From Chanos chanos (lineage: Eukaryota; Chordata; Actinopteri; Gonorynchiformes; Chanidae), in NCBI RefSeq assembly GCF_902362185.1, contig NC_044497.1, forward strand, positions 50,566,776 through 50,630,775: a DNA stretch of 64,000 nucleotides, given 5' to 3'. The notes beneath the pieces are model-generated. The model saw nothing but the letters and a program-made list of their open reading frames with translations. It was not told the DNA's origin and searched no databases. Position numbers and translations under genes: made by a program. This document shows, piece after piece, positions 56,001 to 64,000 of this stretch; position 1 is the first letter of the stretch, and each line of letters opens with the position of its first letter.

Positions 56001-58712
56001 ACTCTGATATTTCAGTTTAAGCTCAATTTCAGCGATTTGGTTGTTTTCGGTACCTCTTACTGCCTATTTCTATACTAGAGTAATACACGACTTCTTTTCT
56101 TCACAGAATGTTTACCTTCCAAAGCCCTTGCTTTCTTCTGCTGCTAGAGTGGCACAGTGGTCAGGCTGGAAGCCGGAGGGCAGCCCTGGGTCACCCTGAA
56201 CCGCTCTGCTAGCGGATGATGGAAGAGCCATGCCTTGCTGCGTAAAGAAGGTGACCATATTTGGGGAGCTGGGGGGCTTGGGAAACTCGAAGGGGGGCAT
56301 GGCCTGGTGGATAAACGAAAGACGTGATCAGAATCCATTCAATCGTACCACGTTCAGACAACAGAGAAGCACACGGACGGTTTTCAAGACCAGGACGGGA
56401 CAAACATTCTAAATTCGACTCAAAGCCGTGAAACCTCAGGATACAAGAGACGTTTTCCTCTTCGCATAAAGAGGCATGTTCGTTCACACAGATGAAGGGG
56501 AGATAAACGCTCACCCTTGAGGGTGATCCCAGTATGGTGGGTAAGGGGCTACGCTGCATGAGCTCGCTGAGTCGAGGGGAGGAGTGAAGAGGCCTCAGAG
56601 CCATCATGCCACTCTGGGGGGCCACCACAGGATCCGAGTGCTGCTTCCTGATCTTCTGCTTGCAGCCACTTGCAGCCTCCAGCAGACATGGAGCACTGTG
56701 GAGCCTGGTACCCATGCCCTGTTGCTGAGGTCTTGATCTTACCTCAGGAGTCTGGAGAGCTAGTGCACACAGGAGAGAGGGTAAGGATGAGTAACGGTCG
56801 AAAATAGAACGAATCAGCGTAAAACGTTCATCTAAGAGGATGCAGCGGTACAGACCAACTCAACGCATCAGAGTCCAGAGGGACGGAAAAAGAAAAAGAA
56901 ATCTTGCGTTACCTCCAATCCGAGACCCCGGCCGAGCTGTCTCCACGTTCAGCATACCAGACTGGCCTGGCAGCTCAGGAATAGTGCCCACTGTGGAGGG
57001 AAAGACAAGAAAAAAAAGATTTTTTCTTCTTCAGAAAAACAGATGCTGAGAATTAAGATATTACTGAAACAATTTCCTGGTCAAAATCGAGAGGAAATGG
57101 AATTTTATGTCTGTACAAAAACGAACCTAAAATAAAATGAAAAAAAGAGAGAAAAACTGTCATTCCACTACTAAATGATTAAATGCCCTGGAGATGTAGT
57201 GGCACTGTCGGTTAGTACGGCACGGCTGGATCCTGCTTACCTTGCGGTGAAAGCTGAAAGGGTTTGCTCCCACCTCCAGAAAGCCTGCGAGAGGTGAGGG
57301 CGGGTCCAAGGCCTGCTGAGTAAGGGGGCGAAGGTCCAGTCCTCCCAAATCCAAGAGAGCTGCCACTGCTGCACCGCCGTACTGGTGGTGCCGCTCTGCG
57401 GTACGGAGAACCAACAGTAAAGCCTGAACTACATAACAAAACACTTGAGTGGATGATAAAGTGGACGAATGAATGGAGGGAGGGTGGTAGTGGGGAAGAC
57501 AGTGTGTCAGGCACTGCACGGTGAATAGAGCATAGAGTAGGACTTATCCAGGGACACTGTGTCTTTGTGTGTTAGAGACAGAAAACTGGAGGAAGAAAGG
57601 GAGAATGAGGCATGTGTTGGAGTGTCTGCGTACGCACTAACCTTGGAGAGCTATCCTGACTGGGAGAGTTGAGGTTGTGCTCTATACGCTGGTAGTTGTG
57701 AATCTGTGTGGGGACTGGAATGGGTACTGACTGACCATAGTTGCCATAGTTACTAGCAGAGAACTCACTGGGCCTGCTGAGAGTGTGAGGAAAAATAAAG
57801 AAAACAAAAGGAAGAAGGGGGGAGACAGAGAGAGAGAGAGGGAGAGAGAAGAGAGAAAGAGGGGCAAAGAAAACGAGGAACAGATATTACTTTGTTTTTT
57901 CAGTGTCCGATAAACAAATACTATCAAGATTATATTCAAAGGCAACTGGCATGCAACATGTTGAAGAAATTCAAACTGATACTGAATACAGAGTGATAGA
58001 AACAGAGATAGTTCTGTTTTTCTTCTAACAGATACTGAGTCATGGTGATATTGATTCATTAAGAAGAAATAAAAAAAATATGGGATCTGATTCTCTCCAT
58101 TAAATCTTCATTTTATGTCAAAAAGGAAAGACGTGATGTTTAAGGAAGACAGTATGAAGTGATCAAGTCCAGCTCCCCTCTAAGTGACTGATAGAGATGT
58201 GCTATTTTCAGACAAATGCTTAATATGCACTTACCCTACAGTACCAGGAGAGCCGCTGTAGGATGGTGAACGTGGGGGGGTCTTGCCTTGACCTCCCAAA
58301 CCACCAGAGGCCAAGAGAGAGCTCCTGCCAAAGAAAACAGAAAGAACACAAGATTACCAGAGTTCTCTTCATGGAATATGAAATTTAGTTGATCCACTGT
58401 CAGACATACTTTTACATCACAGCAAGACATAAAACAAGCTGGTGTTAAATAAATTAAAAGCAAAAGAAGATTTAGATGAAAAAAAAAAAGTAGAGAATGG
58501 TCATATAGCACGCCCCATAAACGGATCTGGATGTAGTTTTGTTATACTGGAATAGAGGGAACTTTAATGATTTAACTGGTGTTCCTATCATGTGTAAGAC
58601 ACAGAAGCTACACTTTTATCCGTGGGTGGATCAACTCTCGAGTGCTTACCCACTATACATCAGACTGTCCTGCAGCACCTTCCCTGTAGGCATGTCACAC
58701 GTGAGCTCAGCT

Positions 58713-58744
<32 letters not shown>

Positions 58745-58780
58745 ACAGACACACACACACACACAGACGCACACACACAG

Positions 58781-58831
<51 letters not shown>

Positions 58832-59824
58832 ATCAGACAGACGTTAAGAGTTAAAGAATAAAGTTCTCAAAATTTGCATGAACAGACCATAATTATTCTG
58901 AAATAAGTCTACTGGTTTTGGAGAAGTGCTCAGTGTTGTGAATATGAAACTGACTGGTGGGAAAATGAGCTGGGACCATAACGAAATCGTCTGTGTCACA
59001 TGACGAGTTCTTGCTGCTGCCGCCGCCACCCCCCGAATCCTTCAGCAGGTAGCCAGGAGAATCCTGGGTCGGTGACGCAATGGCTTTAGCACGGAGCTGC
59101 TGGATTTCAGCAAGCGATTGCTGCAAGAAGAGAAAGCAAAAGGAAAGTGATCATGAGAGTGTTTATTTTTCTTTCTTGAACCAGTCGCAATGAAGAAATT
59201 GTATTCAGTACAGTACAAATAATAAAGTGTCCTGACATATCACTTTTTGAAAAGGGAGTTTCTCGACTTCTAATCAGAGAGAATTCTAAAAATACTGGAA
59301 CCATGTCAATAATGGCACATCAACAGACCTACTTCAGGCTTTGCCAAATGGAGCTATAAACTGTTAAGCAATAACTGTTAAGCAATAACTGTGAAAATGT
59401 CTTTGTGTTTGTTGAGGTAGCTGGTCCTTATCAGAGAGTTTTCCCACAATGCCACTGATAGTCTCTAGACCACATTTATGATTTATCAGTGCAGCTGAGA
59501 CAGAGTGACCTGAGAATCACACCACCAACAAACAGCTTAAAAAAACCTACCACCTGCAGTAAGGAAAGGCTCCATAAACCCATCCTCAGTCATTCCTTTA
59601 TGCATCCACGCAGTACACACACACACACACAAACACACACGCACGCACGCACACGCACACGTACACACGCACACACGCACACACGCACTTACCGGAGGTG
59701 AGGCCAGGTGTGAAGTTGAGGAGCTACTGCATGAGCTTGCAGAAGCTGAGCTGGGAAAACACGTTAAGGTCACTGGAGCTGCTGTGAACACACACACACA
59801 CACACACACACAGAGAGAGGGGGG

Positions 59825-59880
<56 letters not shown>

Positions 59881-62800
59881 AGAGAGAGCCATAGTTATTC
59901 TCCTCAATAAACAAGAACAAAGAACTGCTCAATTCATCATTCTAAAAGACAAGCACGGTGAGGAAAATCAACTGATAATTCCTCCTCAATTTTCTAATGA
60001 CTGAGCAGACTGGACAGGATAATAATCAGAAACTTTAATCAAAATTAATGAACATAAATTGCATAAAAGGTTGATAAGACTCAATTTGATCATTCAGAGA
60101 GGAAGAGTAAAGCCCCACATTTATAACGATATAGAGAGATATACACAGGGCCAGCCGTGTCACTTACACTTTTTCATGGACGAGCTTGCTTCAAGAAACG
60201 GGTGTCTGAAAAATTCATCTGAAATGGGAGGAAGTGTAAGAGAGTAAAAAACAGCTCTAATGAACAGCTAATGTGTAACATAGCTGACTGTCACTGTGTG
60301 AACTTAGGCCAGGCTCTTACTACAGCACAACAGTCTACAGAGCATTAAGGTAGCGTAAGGAAGTTCAGAGCACAGTGAAGGTACATTCCCGAAAAGCAGA
60401 TACTGACCAAAGTCCATCCGATCCTTGTGATTGCGCTGCAAAAGGCCCAACAACAAGTGTCTCAGGTAGCTTGAGGTCTCTCTGGGGATGCTTAGAGGTG
60501 AGAAAGAGAGAGTGAGAGAGAGAGAGAGAGAGAGAGTGAGAGTATCCGACAGTTAAAAAGAGTTCAAATGAGGCAGAGGGGAAGTGGGTGAGAGGGACAC
60601 AGTGAGAGAGTAAAACACAGGAAAAATAAATCATGGGGGGGGATTCTTATTCAGTTGGGAATTGGATGTGATTGATCTGATTTCTAAAACACACAAACAG
60701 CATTAGATTAAAGACCATAGAGCACTCACTTCGGGCTGAGACTTTTGTTTTTTTCATAAAACAGTCGAAGATCCTGAGGACTACTGGCCTAATGACAGAA
60801 CAGAAAAAAATTAGATGGGGAGTTTAAGAAAACAAGGCAATAAAAAAAAACAAAACAAAGCGAATGAGATTTCAAATATAAGACATGTTCAGTCGGTTAA
60901 AATCGAATGGGTAAGATTATTGGGCATGGGGAAATTAAACTAAAATATTATGCGCCGAAAGCAAAATCATTCTGTCAGTGTCAGAAGCACCAAAAGTTGC
61001 TATTACATAAAGACATGATGTTGCATTTAAAAACAGAAAAAGCTTTGTTCATCTCCATCTGCAGACAGTCATCTCTCTCATGCAAGGCAATGTGAAGCTA
61101 CGCTTTGTTTGTCATGTTTTACGCTACGAATTGCATGGGCTGACCCGTGATTTAGAGCATACACACTGACAATAAACCCTTTTGTGTTGCATATAAACAG
61201 TAAACACATGTGAATAGGTAGGTAAAAACAAAACAACAACAACAAAACCAACATCAGTCAGGGCTGCTTGTTTTATGTGGAGTTTGAGTTATTTAAGCAT
61301 ATTTATTATTGTGTTTGTTTGACTTTGCGGGAGGTCTATGCAATTGCGTGCTCATGGTCTGAGAACAAATTATTTTCAGTTACATACGCTGCAGGGACAG
61401 AGTGGTCTTAAGATCTCAGCAAGTCTTTTTAACAGCACAGCGGTGTGTATGCCTTGAGCAAGTCCCAGGCTAGCAATTTTAAGTTTGTTTGCATGGACCC
61501 AAAATGGCTTCATGAAAAATGCAAAAAGTAGAAAAAAAAAATTCTTCCTTTTTATGTGAGTTATAGTAGAGAGTGTATAGTACTGTATTTTGCTTGACTG
61601 CAAGCTCTTATTGCCTTGTTATTACTACGGTAATAACTCAGCATAATGCATACCTGAAATGGAGCCTTCCCTGTCAGACACTGGAACACAATGGTTCCTA
61701 TGCTCCACAGGTCAGCCTTGGCATCATAATTCAGGGACATGATAACTTCAGGGGCCTGGTGAGAGGAGAAGGGGGCTTTTCAGTTTTGTTCTGTACACAA
61801 ACGGTCTTGTGGAAATCTTGCATTGAATCAGTAAAATGTGTTGTACACTTAAACCTAAAGGGACTCACCATGTACATGGGAGATCCACATAGTGTGGCAG
61901 CCATCATATTGTTCTGGAGGTACCGTGCAAAGCCAAAGTCAGCTAAAGAGAGCAAGAGAGAGAGAGAAAGAGTGAGAGAGAGAGAGAGAGAGAGAGAGTG
62001 AGAGAGAGAGAGAAGTGGGGAGGGAGGAGAAGAGAGATAAGATACTGACAACAACTGTGATGAACGAACAACAGTGCATACACTGGAACGGACAACACCC
62101 CCTAGCTGATCTCAATGTTTCTGATGGAAAGATAAATTATGCAGGCCAATACATAAGCACACACACTGTTTTTCTAAGTGTCTTTTTTAAAATGTCCTCA
62201 CAGAGAGGGCAGTGGCCTGTATATCAGTAAACTACCAATTAAAATTAAGTTTGGGGGGGAAGAAAAATTTCCAACATTCAAGGCAAAGTCAGGTCACAGA
62301 ATACACAATGCAATACAGAATGAATCATCAGGAAAGCCGGTGCAATGTTTTACGACCTAAAACTATTCAAACACAACAATTCTCCAGAAGTAACCAATGT
62401 TTAACACCCTCACATCTGATTCTTTTTTTTTTTTTTCCCCTCGGCTAAATTTCAAAGCCCTGGAGAACAGCATATTTGTCTGAAGAGTGTGTGATTTGGC
62501 AGATTTATCTAAAGAACGTGTGATTTGGCAGGTTTGTCTGAAGAGTGTGCCATTCAAAGCCGTCAGCCTTAAGTGTGTATTAAGCGTGCGGAAACGCATT
62601 CACAATTGGGTCGGACGGCCGGCCCTTTGCCTTCCGTCAACACACCTATCTTGATGCAGGTGTTGTTGGAGTGGGACTTGCGGCCAGCGGGATAGGACAG
62701 AAGGATGTTCTGGGGTTTGAGATCTCTGTGAATGATGCCTTTGGCCTGCAGGACCCTCATGGCTCCCGCTATCTGCTGGAGGAACACTCGGATAGTGTCC

Positions 62801-63719
62801 TCGCTCAGGGTGCCCTTAGCTGGGGAGGGAAACAACAGGGTGTGACACACAAGCCAACCACACACTTCATGTAAATCACTAGCATTCCAGCATTTAGTCC
62901 TCATAATATAATGTGAACTAATCTGACTGTCAAACCTATGCAAATTTTTGGCAGCGCTCTTCAACTGTTTCTTAGACTTGAATACAGGAACCTAACCTTC
63001 TAAACTTTGAAAACTAGATTATCGTGTTCTGCTCATGAGCTGACTGAGGAATGCTGAATAGAAAGCTTGGCCCCATATCCTCATAAAAAAAAAAAAAAAC
63101 ATGCCTCATTCCCTTGAACGCCAGAGTAAACTTCCTCAGACCTCTGTCTCTAAATAAAACAAACCGCTCTGTGCTAACTTCCTGTGCCGAGCATTGTCGA
63201 CTAGACACACACACACACACCCTCCATGTTAAAGCGTACTATTCATAATCATACACCTATAAACTCCTCAGGATCACACATTTTCAAGAATATGACAAAT
63301 TTCAACTCAGGCGTATGAGCACTTTACTCAAACAGATCTGAGTAAGTCTGTTTCTAAAAGTTCATAACAGAATACTTCTAACCATGCTCAGGGCACTTGA
63401 GGCTTAGATTATTTTATGCTCATGGTCTGAAAACAAATCATTTTTTTGGTTACACAAGCTTCGGGGACAGCCCTTAAATATTTATTAAGATTCCCACAAC
63501 ATTTTTAAAAATTAAATTAAAAGAACATGGCAGCATACGTGCCTTAAGCTATTTTAAGATTCAACTACAAACAAGTTTGTTTGTATCTACTCAAAGGTCC
63601 TACAACAGGGATTCTTGCATAAATGCAGGAAGTGGAGAGGGAAAATTAACCAAAACTTTGTTGCTTTGATCCACCAACTTACAGTGCAGGTAGTCTGCCA
63701 GGTCTCCTCCATTGCAATA
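52698..63719 (-). CDS. ulk1: Unc-51-like autophagy-activating kinase 1 (lacks first exons)
   Basis: Ser/Thr kinase that starts autophagy with ATG13 and FIP200. 24 coding exons, sum 2847 nt, 948 residues plus stop: 63683-63719, 62646-62819, 61869-61942, 61654-61755, 60730-60788, 60408-60490, 60168-60218, 59693-59781, 58955-59120, 58650-58710, 58235-58324, 57642-57776, 57241-57395, 56913-56990, 56515-56759, 56116-56303, 55766-55881, 54796-54915, 54449-54624, 54026-54204, 53680-53798, 53373-53530, 52879-53014, 52698-52753. Kinase: [12 protein letters not shown], catalytic loop [16 protein letters not shown], activation loop [19 protein letters not shown]. The Ser/Pro-rich linker keeps the LC3-interacting DDFVMVP motif, [15 protein letters not shown] and [11 protein letters not shown]. 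The C-terminal EAT domain runs from [20 protein letters not shown] to [15 protein letters not shown]. The ATP-binding lobe lies beyond the right edge. ULK1 fits better than ULK2; the paralogue letter is undecided. Confidence 0.96.
53049..53092. repeat. (CA)22 microsatellite in ulk1 intron
   Basis: Reads as (UG)n in the transcript and ends about 35 nt upstream of the acceptor of the 52879-53014 exon. Confidence 0.9.
58713..58830. repeat. Long CA-rich microsatellite abutting a ulk1 acceptor
   Basis: Interrupted (CA)n, (UG)n in the transcript. It directly abuts the AG (58711-58712) of the acceptor of exon 58650-58710. Confidence 0.9.
59612..59690. repeat. CA/CG-rich microsatellite next to a ulk1 donor
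   Basis: Begins within a few bases of the donor of exon 59693-59781; read as a UG-rich tract in the transcript. Confidence 0.85.
59788..59888. repeat. (CA)n(GA)n compound microsatellite next to a ulk1 acceptor
   Basis: CA part about 59788-59811, GA part about 59812-59888. In the transcript it reads (CU)n then (UG)n, ending about 6 nt before the acceptor of exon 59693-59781. Confidence 0.9.
61349..61531. repeat. Diverged dispersed repeat, copy 1 (ulk1 intron)
   Basis: Shares TGCTCATGGTCTGA, then AACAAAT, GTTACA and GGGACAG in the same order and spacing with 63417-63645. Further weaker matches follow (cttaag, aagtttgtttg, aaatgca). Identity unknown. Confidence 0.65.
61949..62028. repeat. Impure (GA)n microsatellite in ulk1 intron
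   Basis: Starts a few bases from the acceptor of exon 61869-61942; reads as a long (CU)n pyrimidine tract in the transcript, which would favour splicing. Confidence 0.85.
62475..62554. repeat. 29-bp minisatellite, about 2.7 units
   Basis: Units start at 62475, 62504 and 62533 and share tttgtctgaagagtgtg with small changes. Lies in a ulk1 intron about 90 nt after the donor of exon 62646-62819. Confidence 0.85.
63417..63645. repeat. Diverged dispersed repeat, copy 2 (ulk1 intron)
   Basis: Same orientation as the copy at 61349-61531 but in a different ulk1 intron, about 2.07 kb away. Confidence 0.65.
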
Positions 63720-64000
63720 CTGGAGATGAGGGGGAAAAAAAAAACAATGAGAGAGTGTATGGGTGAACAATCAAACAATGACAATAGGCTTAAGTCTGCA
63801 TGACCATCAGGGCTTTAGAAAAAGAAAACTACGCGACAATTTCCCATCTGAAGGGTGAGTGGGTTAGTGGATAGGCCTGGGGCATTGAGATGCATATCAG
63901 TCGAGATCACTGCCTTTGTGCAGACTTGCATAAGCCTTCCTGGAGTCATTTCCTTTTTTCTACATCTGAAGTGTCTGTGTAACAAGAACCGATAAGCTAA

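Noticed and set aside
56209-56715. 168-codon minus-strand frame across two ulk1 exons
   Set aside because: It reads a true ulk1 exon (56515-56759), then an intron, then the next exon in the wrong frame; the spliced model explains it.
56751-56759. ulk1 acceptor at ctccag just inside exon 56515-56759
   Set aside because: Using it after the previous donor gives a stop at once; the acceptor at 56760-56761 (cactag) keeps the frame and adds Ala-Leu-Gln.
58539-58861. His/Thr-rich open frames
   Set aside because: Translations of a CA microsatellite beside a ulk1 exon.

Overview
This is a 64 kb stretch of vertebrate nuclear DNA, almost certainly from a ray-finned (teleost) fish. Every gene is split by GT-AG introns, and the proteins read close to, but distinct from, their human counterparts. 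Introns are short to moderate and dense in (CA)n, (GA)n and homopolymer tracts. I rebuilt eight gene models and part of a ninth by joining exons at splice sites; every complete model closes in frame. No operons, prokaryotic signals, CRISPR arrays or virus-like elements were seen.

Layout, left to right. (1) 633-16461, minus: first eight coding exons (365 codons) of atp2a2, the SERCA2 calcium pump; the rest lies beyond the left edge. (2) About 17.1-24.3 kb: no gene recognised. (3) 24292-25947, plus: ube2g1, complete. (4) 27718-29785, minus: arpc3, complete, tail-to-tail with ube2g1. (5) 30408-32503, minus: gpn3, complete. (6) 33182-36028, plus: fam216a, complete, head-to-head with gpn3. (7) 36695-39707, minus: vps29, complete, with an optional 12-nt microexon. 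(8) 40095-45316, minus: noc4l, 15 coding exons, complete. (9) 46142-48042, minus: pus1, complete. (10) 52698-63719, minus: ulk1, 24 coding exons (948 residues) from inside the kinase domain to the stop codon, with a probable 3' UTR of about 3.5 kb; the first exons lie beyond the right edge.

The genes are housekeeping genes with unrelated jobs: calcium pumping into the ER, ubiquitin conjugation, Arp2/3 actin nucleation, RNA polymerase assembly or import, retromer sorting, 40S ribosome maturation, tRNA pseudouridylation and autophagy initiation. They sit together by chromosomal history. The atp2a2-arpc3-gpn3-fam216a-vps29 group matches human 12q24.11 and the noc4l-pus1-ulk1 group matches 12q24.33. 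ube2g1, on human chromosome 17, sits inside the first group.

No new biological system is visible. The points most worth a second look are the vps29 microexon, UG-repeat tracts abutting ulk1 splice sites, a C23 run in the pyrimidine tract of atp2a2 exon 5, two perfect CRE palindromes near the atp2a2 5' end, a dual-start pus1, and a diverged repeat pair in two ulk1 introns.
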